This document shows, in pieces, positions 1 through 10,903 of a stretch of 64,000 nucleotides of DNA. The stretch is taken from the NCBI GenBank assembly GCA_026122225.1, contig JANEZZ010000739.1, forward strand, positions 248,001 through 312,000, read 5' to 3'. Under the pieces are notes generated by a model. The model had not been told where the DNA came from, ran no database searches, and worked only from the letters and a program-made list of their open reading frames with translations. The DNA is from Heloderma charlesbogerti. Taxonomy: Eukaryota; Chordata; Lepidosauria; Squamata; Helodermatidae. Every line of letters starts with the position of its first letter. Position 1 is the first letter of the stretch. A program made the translations under genes and the position numbers.

Positions 1-1104
1 ATATTTTCTGGAAAAATTTTGACAATTAAGCATTCATGCACACGTAGTATTTGTTTCAGCAACGATGGGGGTGCGTAGAGTGAACTCTGTAGGGGGTAGG
101 ATCTTTGCAACCACGCCCCAATTAGCATTTTGGGAATAAGTTAAACTTACACCATAAACTTTTAACATGGTATCTTTTTGAATTTTCCCAGGATGTCTAC
201 AGACAGGTATTAGGCAAGAGCTAATAAGCCTGTTTGCAGGTATACCTCTTGGCAAACAAAAATGTTTTATTCTCGTGATGTTAGCCAGGTGGAGCCAGTA
301 ATTATCAGCAAATCACTGGGACAAACTTCTCCTTCCAGGCGCAGACCCCCCTTTTTGCACCTTATTAAGGAAACACAATGCAACACTACTAACACTACAA
401 CACGCATGTTTGATCTTCTTTGGGATCTGACCGTACGCCGGGCAGCTATTCACCTGGCAAGCTGCAGTAAGGTCTAGTCCCCTTCTTCAATTTTCCAGTT
501 GCAGGTCTGACCGTACGCAGGGGGACAGTTTCCCGGTGTGTCCACAGTAAGGTCTAGCCTGAGTCTTCTTACTGCTTTTTCAGAATGATTTTTAAAGGAT
601 TTTCAGGATTTCTGTTTACAGTCTACTCTCCCCCTCTTGCTCTCTTGACTCGTGTCTAATGTATCCAGGGTTTAACTCCAGCTGCTTTCATAGCTGCGGG
701 GGTGGAAAGTATGACAGTTCTCAGTCCTCTCCATCTGGGAGTCAAAGGGTTATTTTTCCCTCTTTAACTCATACTTTAACTCTTGGTTGGAAAGGATGAA
801 CTTCTGTGATGGGAATTGGGGGCTTATTTTTTAAGACAAAGCGACGCTGGGCTTGAAGAACTTTGCTCAGTGTTTGGACTTCTTGTTTAAGGCTAACGTT
901 TGCTTGCTTTTGATGCCGCTCCAGTGTCAATTATGAAGTCAATGTCACGGCCCCTCACAGTCAATGTCATGGCCCCTCTCAAGCTGTCTCTCTCTTCGCC
1001 CATTCTGGCCCCTTTGGTTTTCTCTTTTGTGTATTTGATTTATTTTATTTGGGCATTCATGCCACTAATGTCTATCTTGTCTACACTGGGCACACTGGTT
1101 CTTT

Positions 1105-1347
1105 TTAAAGAATCTTTTGCCTCTGCCGGGTCTTCTTTTCTTCTTTCGTCCACGTCTTCTTGGGCCTCTGGGTCGAGGGGGGTGTACTGGCGATAGGCAT
1201 CTGAAAGACGCTCCAAGTACGCTCTGGGGCCTCGGTGGCACCTTGCAGCACTTTAGACACTTTGGTCATATTAATTGACTTCTTCATACCTGCTTTCACG
1301 GCTTCTAACAGCAGGGTTTGATACTGGGTGAGGCGCTCTAGCCCCAC
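1105..1347 (-). pseudogene. Retroviral gag capsid fragment, frameshifted
   Basis: The minus-strand reading shows an 80-residue segment like the C-terminal half of a gammaretrovirus-type capsid, around the major homology region. The conserved pattern moves to another frame near position 1,200, so the copy carries at least one frameshift. There is no start codon context and the segment stops abruptly at the candidate LTR boundary near 1,350. It is a non-coding fossil. The class assignment is from motif recognition only. Confidence 0.55.
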
Positions 1348-1349
1348 TT

Positions 1350-1560
1350 GTGTTTTGGGATTCCAGCAGGGGGGGTTTACTTACAAGGAGACTTTATTGG
1401 GTAACTTACAGCACACAGGCATACTTAATGGTTGGATCAGACAGCTTCTCTGAACCACGAACTATTGGGCTAAATGGGTTTTATACCATACATGTTACCC
1501 ATGAGGCAACACAACACTAGCAAGCATTGTCAGCATAGGCTAGAAGTGTTTGGTTCTCAG
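1350..1560 (-). mobile_element. Possible second LTR nested in the ERV
   Basis: On the minus strand a TATAAAA box (plus 1,479-1,485) is followed about 85 bases later by AATAAA (plus 1,393-1,398) and a short U5-like stretch ending in CA near 1,350. This spacing matches the LTR at 4,698-5,138. The upstream limit is not determined. It could instead be a rearranged part of the same provirus. Confidence 0.35.
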
Positions 1561-4500
1561 GCACAGCTTCCTGTAAACAACTTTGCTTCCCAAAGTGCTT
1601 GATAACACTTTTATTTATTAGTATGGGAAGACAAATTTTTTCTCTTTTTTTTGCTTTCTTTTTCTTTGCTGATCTGCCTGTATTGCAGATCATGTTTCAA
1701 ACTTTTTATATAAACCTTTCTGCTCTATGCACCAGCCTTGTCTCTTTATTTGTCTTTTTTAAGTTAAACTCACTTACTTAAACCTTTCTGCCTTACACTA
1801 GCCCCAATGACACACATTTGGGATAGGCTCTTCTTCTCCTTTTAGTTACATTTTCTTCATTTTAAAGAACTATTACATTATTGTGGCTACTTTACCCCAG
1901 GTAATAAGCTCCAGGCACAATCAGCTGCTTTTAATTTACCCTGGGGGCAACTATGGCCACGCTTCTTTTCTACTTGCCTTTGTCTTTTCTCCTTGTTATC
2001 CATCGGGAATCACACTTAGTATCATTTGGAGTTGCAACTAACACTAATTTGCAAATATCACATATATTTCATGATATTTAAGAAATCATAAAATATACAG
2101 AACAAACTTTTTCTGCAATTTAACACAATGAATGGAAAACACTTTTTGCATGGTAAGGCATGATGGAGCAGATCCAGCAATTATACTGCTCTTCTGGCTG
2201 AAAGCTCAGGGCCCATTAAAATCAAGGGACGGGCATACCCACACACGCAAAGAGTTCTAGGTGACCATTTTTGCATCAGCAACTCTATGCTGCATGAGTT
2301 CTGGCAGAAGGAAATCTAAAAGTCATAGATCAAACTCAGCTTGCTGTACACTGAGCTGACTACAAACACAGACACACGGTCCACAGCGATGAGAGTTCAA
2401 GTTTATCAAAAGCTTCATAGCACTGTCCATGGCAAGTCTTTGACAATTTAAAATTTTAGTCCATGTGCAGAGTGTCTCTAAAAAGCCCAGATGATGATGG
2501 AGGCAAACAGAGAAGGCTCTGGGCAATGAAGATGAGATGTTTCCAGCAAAGGCTCTCCACTTTTGCATCAGTTTAAAAAGGGAAAGTGTGGCCCTACACC
2601 CCTTCTGACAGACAAGGGCCTTCAACTTTTTAGCAAGGCCTCTGTCTAAACAGAGCGGCACAGCTCAGCTCTCTAGCCGTGACGCTTTAACTTGGGCAAC
2701 TCTTCTGTAAATTTTATTTTACTTCTGTCAGGTTCTCACAGACATTCTAAAAACTTACTCTTTTTTTTTCTCTTCTAACCTGGTACACGAAAGCACTGAA
2801 ACACTGAGTGCCGAAACTCAGGACGCTGGGGGGTGATGGGCATCGCCTTATACTTGCATTTTTCAGGCAGCCATTAATCTTCCGGGAGGCGGTGGGGTGA
2901 TTTGCAGGACTTCAAAGGCAAGCTTCTTAGTTTGTTTGTATTTGTAAATCCCAAGCTCAAAACAGGACATGATGAGGTACACGGCAGCCAAATTCTTGCT
3001 TTGGCACGGGCAACAAATAACTCGGGTCAGCTTTCTTCGCTGGGGTCTCAAACAGGAAAACAGTCTTAATTTAAAGTTGTAACATCACTGACAGCGTCAG
3101 CCAGCCAGCTACACAGATCTCATTGTTTTTTAAGACAGTTGCTCCAATATCTTTTTTTCTTCTCAATCAGGTTGGGTCTCCCAGCTTACACAGTTTATTG
3201 CAGCTTTTAGGAGCATGGTAGTAGCGTGATTTTGGCTTGGCAAGGAACATGCTGTCTGGTTTTTCGGTCTCTTCAGCACACACACTTAGGCAATGTAACA
3301 CTGGACATTCAAATCAGTGAGATTTCTTCATTGCAGGGAATCCCACGGCAAAAGCTTAATGGTTACGCTCTTCAGAAATCATATAGCCGATGGTCAGTAG
3401 CTACAGGCTCTATGCAATTTTAACACATTTCAAAGCTAAACACGGTTACCTTGACAGAGATCTTCAACATGGTCTTTCCGCTTCATTCTGCTTTGGACAG
3501 TCTTATGGCACACTTTTCATTCGAAGAGGGGTCTAGCCTGTGCTCTGGGGGCTGATTCTTCACCTTTATTTTCTATTTTGCCTTCATCTTCTGGGTCTTC
3601 ATTTTCAGTTTCCATTTTTTAGGGATTTCATCTCAATTAGGCGAGGTGATGATGTTGCACAACTCAGAACGTTGTGGGCAATTTTCCTGCCCCCCCCTCT
3701 CTCAGCGTGCTAGGCTAACAGCTACTTCTTCGGCCTTACACTCTCACGCTCCCACGCTTTGTTAAAAGCCAGACTGTCCTGCAACATTTTTCTAATTAAC
3801 AGCCTCAGATCTTGTTCTTTTTTTCCTCTCAGCTCGACCTTGAGCTTTTTGCTGTTTTCTCTCTCTATTCTGAATCTTTTTAAAAAAACCTTTTTCCTTT
3901 TTTGTTTGACATACATCTTAAGGGGGTGCAAGGTTTGCTTCCCCCACTACCCCTAGCCTCCCTCCTAAATTGAAGACAGACACAATTAGGGAATGGGAAT
4001 TGGTCAGTGAGTAAGGGGTCTCACTGGCCGACACAAGAGGATTTTATATACCACGCACTTTGCTACTGGCCTGGGCACCCGGACGGTCAACGGTATGCGT
4101 CAGAAACCGCAGTAGCCACTCACACAATCATCAATCTCTCCACTGCATCCATATGTCCCTGCCACCCACTTTTCCCACTTTTTACCAGAGCGGAAAGCGG
4201 CTTCCCCAGCTTCCTCAGCTTCCTACTGAGTACTGGCGTGCTGGGTACTGGCGCCCACTCGGGGGTGTGATCAGGCCCCCCTTCTACCCGCAAGGAGTAG
4301 GTTCTTTTGTATACGTATACCACCAACACTGACCTTCTTCATAAGGCGGGGCCCTCTTTTTTTCTGCCCAGTGGCCTTTCTCCCTAAAGGCGGGGCCCTC
4401 TTTTTCCCATATACTTGCCTTTCTCCTGAAGGCTTCCAATGTGGGTTTCAACTCAATTGCAGCTGTGATACAGGCAGGGCTCAAGTTCCTTCCTCCGCTT

Positions 4501-4675
4501 CCCAAGGTTCTCTTGCCACTCACTGCCGTTTGGGCGATCCCGGTGCAGGCTTTCTCCCATTCACTCGACAAAAAGGTCGGTGGCGCCAAGAAAGGGAGGC
4601 ATGCGCCGAGCTCGTCTTCCCGGTGCGGCGATCAAGAGCAGGCAACTGCCACCTGTCTGGCTCAGAGCCTGCCAC
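1561..4675. other. ERV-derived stretch without recognisable coding
   Basis: No protein is recognised on either strand. A near-duplicate GC-rich segment (aaggcggggccctcttttt) occurs twice at about 4,340-4,410, and a similar tandem motif (ctgaccgtacgc ... cagtaaggtctag) occurs twice at 427-556. These look like proviral leader/gag sequence plus insertions. Confidence 0.4.
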
Positions 4676-4693
4676 ATCCGAGTCACGGCACCA
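4676..4693 (-). other. Retroviral primer-binding site, tRNA-His type
   Basis: The minus strand reads TGGTGCCGTGACTCGGAT, complementary to the 3' end of animal tRNA-His including CCA. It starts four bases inside the LTR boundary, where a retroviral PBS belongs. This fixes the orientation of the provirus (minus) and its primer class (H-type). Confidence 0.85.
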
Positions 4694-4749
4694 TTTATGT
4701 TGCAGAACCCAGAGTCAGAGAGACCACGGAGTGAAGGAAAAAGAGATTC

Positions 4750-4755
4750 TTTATT
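4750..4755 (-). promoter_or_regulatory. LTR polyadenylation signal
   Basis: AATAAA on the minus strand, about 75 bases after the TATA box and about 50 bases before the LTR end, marks the R/U5 region. Confidence 0.6.
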
Positions 4756-4824
4756 TAACGCACGGGCTTAAGGCTGGAATCATTTCCAAAGAGCCAGAAG
4801 CCCCGAAATACATCAGCACATTGG

Positions 4825-4831
4825 TTTTATA
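4825..4831 (-). promoter_or_regulatory. LTR TATA box
   Basis: The minus strand reads CTATAAAACC in the U3 position of the LTR, upstream of the AATAAA signal. Confidence 0.6.
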
Positions 4832-5138
4832 GACATTGTGACACATATGAAACGGCTCCTCCTCCCCCTCCCGCGTGGGGTTGCAGTCCTCAACATTTCT
4901 TCTTTTAGCACCATTGTTTATAATACAAGAACTGGGTTATAGGGTAGCCATGATAAGGAGAGAACAGAAGAGAACAGCAGAGAACAAGATATACAATTGT
5001 ATGACCTTTGACAAGATAAGGAATTCCTGTGTCTCGTCAGCTTACAACAATATATTCAAGGGAGAAAGAGCTCAGCAAGAACATGAAGCATGAGACTGCA
5101 TGAGGCTACTTAGTCTGACCCCCGATATGGCTGCTACA

Positions 5139-6252
5139 GGGGCAGCGGGAGATTAATATCCAAAAATGTCTGATAGATAGGATAAATCTGTCAATTTATC
5201 TTAGTATCATGTTTCCAGTCTTAAATTCAGTTTGTCTCAAACTTTGAGAATTTATCCAGTCTTAATTTTGGCTCATCCCGAACTTTGAGGGGTTTTTTTT
5301 AAGTTTGCATGAAAATTCATAATCATTTCTATGCACATTTCTAATAATATATACATTTTTGTGTGCATTTCTGTCTAATATACACATTTTGGGGGCAGAG
5401 AGATAGAAGCTTGCCTAAAACCACATACTGAGTTGATTTTGCCTACTGACAGGCAGGATTTGAACTGGAAAGGCTTCCTGCCTCAATGCACAAAACCTAA
5501 TCCTATGTATGTTTACTCAGAAGGACGTCCCACTGGGGCTTACTGAAGTGTAACTTTGCAAAGTATTCCAGCCTAAGCCTGCAATCCTAAACACACTTAC
5601 TGGGGAGTGACTCCCGTTGAGAACAATGGGACATAATTCTAACTATCCATTCTTAGGAGCAGGCTGAATGTCTCTGAGCCATTTCACTAAAGCAGAACGT
5701 GGGCCAGAGATTATGCATAGCATAGTCAACCTTCACAACAAAGAACAAGCAAAAATAAGCACTCACGATTTATGAATTTTGCACAAGTTTCAAAACGTTT
5801 TCCTGCATTCAGCGGAAAGGATTTATATATTAAGTAGTCCACTCCATGGTATGAGGAGGTATATGTCATCTACCTGTCTCCTGGGATATGGTTTATTTGC
5901 TCAACTTCCTTCAGAGATTAGCATCTTCTTCTACATACACACCCATCATTTTAACCTACTGAGTGTTGTAGTTGCTTCCTCTTCCTTTAGTCAGCCAGAA
6001 TGAGCATGTGCTAATTCTGAGATGGCTGGAGAACTGCAAGTTGGTCTAATAGGATTCATGGCAATCATGTTTGCCTGTGACACTGTAAGAAACGATGAGC
6101 AGTGGAAGCAGTAGGAGATGGACCAAGCTCATCACAGCAAATCCATACTAAGAGATGAGGGTAAAGGCCAGGGAGAAGGAAGCAGAGTGTGAAACTGCAA
6201 TATTTCATCACCCATTTATGAACCTGTTAAAATGTCACACATTTGTTCTGAC
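5139..6252. repeat. Intergenic, with SINE/MITE fragments
   Basis: No gene is seen. About 5,395-5,485 resembles the tail of a CORE/MIR-type SINE. Two fragments of the short palindromic family recognised by 'gcaatcctatgca...' lie at about 5,498-5,545 and 5,578-5,635. The rest is unassigned A/T-rich sequence. Confidence 0.45.
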
Positions 6253-6840
6253 TAGGGCTGTACGAATCCCTTACCTGGCTCCGCAGAGGGGCATCCGCGG
6301 TGGGGGGGAGGCGCTCCGTCCCTCCCCTCAGAATCCTCCCTGGCCGGCTCTGCTCCACAGTGGCTCCATGGAGCCGTCGGCCAGGGCCATCCGCAGCCGG
6401 AGCTCCGGCCATGGCTGGGCTGCTGCGGCTGCAAATGGCAGCCGTCGCAGCGGCCGCCATTTGCATCCTTGCAAGCAGCCATGATAGGCTACTAAGTATT
6501 TACGTAGCCTATCACGGCAAAGGGCAGGGACGCAAATGGCGACCGCTACACCATTTGCGTCCCTGCTCTTTGCCGTGATAGGCTACGTAAATACTTACAT
6601 AGCCTATCACGGCTGCAAGGTCGCAAATAGCAGCCACAGCAGCCCAGCCGCGGCCGGCCGGGAGACCAGCTGCCGCCGCTGCTGCCAGAGCCGCCGTCGC
6701 ATCTGACCCAGGTAAGTTCTGTCGTGGGGGGATTTCGCGGGGGGGGCGGGGGGAGGCCATTCCGCCATGGATTCCAGGGGGCCATATTCTAAAGAATCCC
6801 GCCTCACTGGAATCCATGGCGGAATTCTCTGACATCCCTA
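6253..6840. mobile_element. hAT-type non-autonomous transposon with long hairpin
   Basis: The ends are tagggctg and catcccta (tagggatg in reverse), flanked on both sides by a perfect 8-bp duplication gttctgac (6,245-6,252 and 6,841-6,848). Eight-bp duplications are typical of the hAT superfamily. The interior is GC-rich and self-complementary, with a 58-nt hairpin at 6,482-6,609. No transposase frame is present. A related copy is at 48,433-48,914. Confidence 0.8.
6482..6609. repeat. Near-perfect long hairpin inside the MITE
   Basis: Arms at 6,482-6,539 and 6,551-6,609 are almost exact reverse complements, with an 11-nt loop. Each arm itself contains a smaller palindrome (gataggct...agcctatc). 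Confidence 0.8.
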
Positions 6841-6993
6841 GTTCTGACATCCTAGAAATGCAGCACCATTGTGCCACAAAGGGAAAGTTGCTCCCCTTGT
6901 GCAACAGAAATAATTGCACACATTCTAAATGGCCCATCCAAGATACTGGCAGCCCAAGATCTTTCCCCACTTTCGACATTTCAACAGTCTTAC

Positions 6994-7283
6994 CTGGCAA
7001 GACAGTCAGATTCTGAGCAGCACTGTGGTGGACGTCTTTGCCTGCTTATTTGAGTCCTTGTGTTGATACCCACAGGGATATTGGCCTGCAGTCTGATGCA
7101 AAGTTTGGAGTGGCAGTGAGTATGTCACATCATTGGGCATTGTGAGACGAAATGGGATTTCCACCATTACAGAAAAGAATTTGGTTACCAAAGAGTTTGA
7201 GGGAAGCACACATCGCAGTAAGACCCAGTTTTCCTCTTGCACTGAAGTTGCATTCAGGGAAAAGTCAGGGGTGGGAAGTTCAG
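6994..7283 (-). pseudogene. Ig-domain exon of leukocyte-receptor-like gene, frameshifted
   Basis: This minus-strand exon is paralogous to the open Ig exon at 22,490-22,786. It has a matching acceptor (ttgctttag), the same phase-1 start, the shared stretch LNATSVQ, the B-strand cysteine (LLRC), the F-strand motif GQYPCGYQHKD, and a matching donor (cag|GTAAGACTG). It is 290 nt against 297 nt. Two internal deletions (1 + 5 nt) cancel out but remove the C'-strand region. A further 1-nt deletion near the 3' end shifts the frame and brings a TGA before the donor. It is therefore best read as a decayed Ig C2 domain. The leader-like exon at 8,893 lies 1.6 kb upstream in the same orientation. Confidence 0.65.
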
Positions 7284-8095
7284 CTAAAGCAATGTAGAGA
7301 GAGTATGTGAAAACAGAGTAACATATAACAGAGGGTTACATTGACATGAAACTTCATGTTCTCTCTTAGAGACATTCTGCTGTTTAACCCTGTAGAAGCA
7401 AGATCATTTGACTCTTATTTTTGTCTCACCAGCCTTTGTTTTATTGCTGCCTGTTTTGATGCTTTTAATAATTTATTTTTCAAAATGCTGGTTCGTTGTT
7501 GTTGGTTGTACAGCACTGTAATTTCCTTCCAAAAAGTAGTACATTGGTGATGTTAATGAATTACTACTTCCATTTAAGTCAAGCTATGTGACCATTTGGC
7601 TTCAGCCAAGCTATGTGACCATTTATATTCCTAATTTAAAAACCAGCACACAGGGCACCTCTGAAGTGAGGAATGGGAAATTGACGTGTTTGAACAGTAT
7701 TAGAAATACAAGTGGAGCAGAAGTGTCTGCCCCATTGCCTTTTCTGACAGCCCTAATGTGGAGTCAGAACTTGGATATTACAAAAGTTTGGCTTGAAAGC
7801 TGGGACAGTGGGCAAAACGGGGGGCTGAGTCTTGGAGGAATATTTGAGGAGACAACAGTTTGCTAATTTTCTGGATGGAGTTTACTTTTTGGTGGCAGGA
7901 ACAGTGGTGTTTTTTCTCCACTTTTTTCTTTCTTTAACTCCCCCCTCCCCCACTTTAACATTTATTATGATTTCCTTTGAGCCTCCTGGAGGCTGCAATC
8001 CCCCCGCCCCCTGCATGATGCTTCTGTTGAAGGGAAAATATGGCCAACAAAGGAGCCCTTCTGTTGCCACAACTTGCATCTGTTACAAAAAGTTT

Positions 8096-8146
<51 letters not shown>
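8096..8146. repeat. (AAAG)n microsatellite
   Basis: About twelve uninterrupted aaag units; the source of spurious lysine/serine-rich open frames. Confidence 0.95.
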
Positions 8147-8296
8147 CAAGCCTGAAACTTCCACAAAATTTTCACACCCACATGAAAAATTGCCAAAATG
8201 ACCACCTCAGTTTTGCCTTCTGCAAATCAGGCAGCAAATTCAAGTAGAGCATTTTCACTGAGCACTAAATGGCCTGCTCAGCTACTTTATTTAGAG

Positions 8297-8392
8297 CGCA
8301 ATCCTATGTATGTTTAGACCAAGAATAAGCCTACAGCTACCAGCATTCCCCAGCCAGCTTTGCTATGCAAACATGCATAGGATTGCACCCAT
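8297..8392. mobile_element. Palindromic MITE, 'gcaatcctatgcatgtttagac' family
   Basis: Begins gcaatcctatgtatgttta and ends aaacatgcataggattgc, inverted relative to each other, with the inner accagcattccccagccagc segment typical of this family. Other copies lie at 35,156, 39,736, 52,590 and 62,652. Confidence 0.7.
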
Positions 8393-8631
8393 AGAAGTCT
8401 ATGATTTGGCTAAAATTGGGGAGAGTCAGGGGTGATACTTGTAGATTTTATTAGGAGCCCCTCTATCTTTCCCCTCATAATCGAGCTCCGGTTTAGAAGG
8501 CTTTGGAAGGGATTTCGATTCCCACCTCCATAGACATGCTTCCTATAGGACCCCGCCTGCAGTGTGAAAGTAATATGGAGAACTATTAGTGAGAACTATA
8601 TTGTCCACACTGTGCACCCAGTAGCATAACA

Positions 8632-8633
<2 letters not shown>

Positions 8634-8668
<35 letters not shown>
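8634..8668. repeat. (CA)n microsatellite
   Basis: Uninterrupted run of CA dinucleotides. Confidence 0.95.
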
Positions 8669-8670
<2 letters not shown>

Positions 8671-8892
8671 CAGTCTCAAAAACAGAGCCAGGGAAAGACA
8701 CACCAAAAATTACGTAGAATATGTATCTCTCCAAATTTATTCTCCACAAATAGCCTAGGCTTGCATTTAGACTGAGCATTTTGACAGAGCATTTAGATGT
8801 AAACATTATTGTATGCTTTAAAAAAAAAAAATGGCATGGAGTTGCATGTTGGTACTGGCATAGCCTGCCATATCTCTTAGTCTCAGACTCAC

Positions 8893-8967
8893 CTGTAGAG
8901 CTGCAAAGCTCTGAACCATTGTCACTAGCCCAGTTGCCCAAACACCAGTGTGTTGCAAAGAGAGCAC
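8893..8967 (-). CDS. Short phase-1 leader/linker exon of Ig receptor (copy C)
   Basis: This is a 75-nt minus-strand exon candidate with a good acceptor (gtaattgcag) and a consensus donor (CAG|GTGAGTCTGAG). It begins and ends in phase 1, the phase of the Ig exon that follows at 6,994. The open frame reads as a hydrophobic start followed by WCLGNWASDNGSELCSSTG. It aligns without gaps to the exon at 23,872-23,946 and more loosely to 40,413-40,472. The size, phase and position before an Ig exon suggest the second signal-peptide exon or a stalk exon. Its Ig exon is broken, so this copy is probably a pseudogene. Confidence 0.5.
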
Positions 8968-8993
8968 CTGCAATTACATGCACACAGGAATTA

Positions 8994-9086
8994 ACAGTGT
9001 AATCCTATGTGTGTCTACTAAGAAGTAAGTCCCATTGAGTCCAATGGAATTTACACCTGGATAAGAGTGTTTAGGATTGTGACCTC
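8994..9086. mobile_element. Short palindromic MITE, 'aatcctatg...taagtcccattgag' family
   Basis: Starts cagtgtaatcctatgtgtg and ends gtttaggattgtgacc. The ends are inverted and the middle carries the family core aagtaagtcccattgagt. Similar units occur at about 16,000-16,145, 34,991-35,076, 49,693-49,786, 59,150-59,236 and 62,988-63,070. Confidence 0.65.
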
Positions 9087-9279
9087 AGGCAATAAAGTAA
9101 ATGCAAGGATACAGCAATAACTAACGTCTGTTCATAAGTCCCCTAACTACTTTTATTTTTGCTGAGCCCTATCGAGGCTCATCCATCTGTTTTAAGTGGC
9201 TTATAATTATTTTTTGACATCAAGATATGCAAAATTCAATTTCATACCATGCAGAGAAGTTTGTCAAATTAATTTTCAT

Positions 9280-10010
9280 TCATTCATTCTTTTATACATA
9301 TATACTGCTCAATAGCTGAAGCACTCTGGATGGCTCACAAAATAGAGCTTAAAAACATAAAATTTAAAAACATAATAAAACATGGTGTAAAAACCTAAAA
9401 AAAAAATTTAAACAGCTGCAGAATAAAACAAAGTAAAAGCAACAGCAGTACTAAGATATAAAAACCACAAGCACTGTTTTTAAAAACTGGTGAACTAGAA
9501 AGCCTGGGAGAATAAAAATATCCTTACTTGGTGCCTACAAGACCACAACGTAGATGCAAGGCAAGTCTTACTGGAGAAGACATTCATCAATCGGTGTGCC
9601 ATTTCAAGGGGGTGCCAAGAGGACCTCTGATTATGATCTTACAGTCCAGGCAGATATATATGGGAAGAGACAGTCCTTGAGGTAACCGGGCTTCCAGACA
9701 TTTAGGGCTTTCAAAGTAAATATTAGCACTTTGAACTGGGCCAGGAAACAGACTGATCTTCTGTACAAAGCACAAAGCACTGGCATAGTATGATATATCA
9801 GAATACAATGTGGATCAGCCCTTTGTAGGGTGAATAATCTCAGTCTGGTGCAGAGGGGGTTGGGTATATGTCCACATGTACATCTTGAGATGAGAAAGAG
9901 GAATGGAAATAACATACTCCTTTTCCATATATTTCATACTACTCCTTTATAAATGCCAAATGGCCTATAAATATTTTATAAGTATAAATAAATAAAAGCA
10001 GTAAAGATTC
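9280..10010. repeat. Degraded interspersed repeat, probably non-LTR retrotransposon
   Basis: The stretch ctgctcaatagctgaagc, the A-rich run with repeated 'aaaaacataaaa', and the following segment (gaccacaacgtagatgcaag ... tgaggtaaccgggcttcc ... actttgaactgggccaggaa) match a repeat I recognise as frequent in squamate genomes. Its superfamily is uncertain. No reverse transcriptase frame survives. Confidence 0.45.
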
Positions 10011-10027
10011 CAGGATATGCCCTTTGC

Positions 10028-10903
10028 TGGAGGGGGGGGGGGGTTTTTTTGGGGGGGGGGGGTTTTATTCTTTTGTTTTATTTTTTTTTTTTTTTTTTTT
10101 GTTACTTTTTTTTTGGGGGGGGGGGGTTTTTGGGGGGGGGGGGTTTTATTTTTTTTTTGTGTTGTTTTTTTTTTGGGTGGTGGGGGGTGTGGGGGGGTGG
10201 GGGGTTGGGTGGGGGGGGGGGGGGGGGGGGGGTGGGGGGGGGGGTGTGGGGGGGGGGGGGGGGGGGGGGGGGGGGGTGGGGTGGTTGTGTGGGTGGGGGG
10301 GTGTGGGGGGTGGGGGTTGGGTGGTGTGGTGGATGAGAAATGGGTAGATGAGATAGTGTGGTTTGTTTATGAGTTTTGGATTTTTGTGAATTAGTTATGT
10401 TGAGTGTATTAAGTGAGAGGGGGATGAATGGTTGTTTGATATTGTGGGTGTTTTGTTGGGGTGGGGTGTTAAGTGTTTTTTTGAGGTATTTTAGAGTTGG
10501 GAGTAATATTTTGAATGGATTATAGATTGATTATGAAATATATGAAAGATAGAATTTTATGAGTGATAGGGGGTTTGGAGAAAGGGGGTTGGATTGTTTA
10601 TGGTGTTTGTTTTTTTAAGGGGTTGATTAGGGTGATGTGAGGTGGAGGATTATGGTTAGGGAAAGAAGTGTGGATTCTTGTTGTTGGTGGAATATGAAAA
10701 ATATGTGTTGTTGAGGGTGGAGTGAATGAAGGTAAGGGAGTAGGGGATTTATATGTGGGTGATTGAATAATAGAAGAGTTTGGAATGTAAGGAGTGGTTT
10801 ATTTGCTAAAGGGGGGTAAGAAAGGGTAAAAGAAGGGTGGAAGTAAAGTTGTGGTAATAATTAATAATGTTAAATGTTTGATGGAATATAGTTTGTTGGT
10901 ATT
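10028..10903. other. Cytosine-depleted, G/T-rich tract (probable assembly artefact)
   Basis: Only four C residues occur in 876 bases (10,070, 10,105, 10,677, 10,806), with none in 10,106-10,676. Bases 10,149-10,332 contain only G and T, mostly as G and T homopolymers. From 10,333 the sequence has G, A and T but no C. Base composition returns to normal abruptly at 10,904. Glycine/phenylalanine-rich open frames across 10,017-10,394 are meaningless. Confidence 0.9.

Larger units (their letters stand above)
1..4675 (-). mobile_element. Endogenous retrovirus internal region, degraded
   Basis: This is the internal part of a minus-strand provirus: it lies directly downstream, in minus sense, of the LTR and primer-binding site at 4,676-5,138. 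A gag capsid segment is visible near 1,105-1,347. The rest has only short open frames that I cannot assign. The capsid segment lies about 3.3 kb from the primer site, much farther than in a compact gammaretrovirus-like genome, so the leader/gag region has probably taken insertions. One candidate is a second LTR near 1,350-1,560. The 3' part (pol, env, 3' LTR) would lie before base 1. The class (gamma-like, tRNA-His primed) is inferred. Confidence 0.6.
4698..5138 (-). mobile_element. 5' LTR of the ERV (441 bp)
   Basis: The minus-strand copy begins TGTAGC and ends GCAACA, giving TG...CA ends with a short imperfect inverted repeat, and is followed by TAAA and the tRNA-His PBS. It contains a TATA box and a polyadenylation signal about 75 bases apart, as expected for a U3-R-U5 layout. 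The second LTR is outside the window, so divergence and target duplication cannot be tested. Confidence 0.75.
7284..8892. repeat. Intron-like stretch with repeats
   Basis: Lies between the two exon-like segments at 6,994 and 8,893. It contains a direct repeat at about 7,577-7,624 (caagctatgtgaccattt), an (AAAG)n run, a palindromic MITE at 8,297-8,392 and a (CA)n run. Otherwise nothing is recognised. Confidence 0.5.

Noticed and set aside
6155..7000. Several 60-160-codon frames on both strands, alanine/proline-rich
   Set aside because: They fall in the GC-rich palindromic hAT MITE; reading frames on both strands are a palindrome effect.
10017..10394. Glycine/phenylalanine-rich open frames in all three plus frames
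   Set aside because: They arise from G and T homopolymers in the cytosine-free tract; no start context, domain or splice sites.
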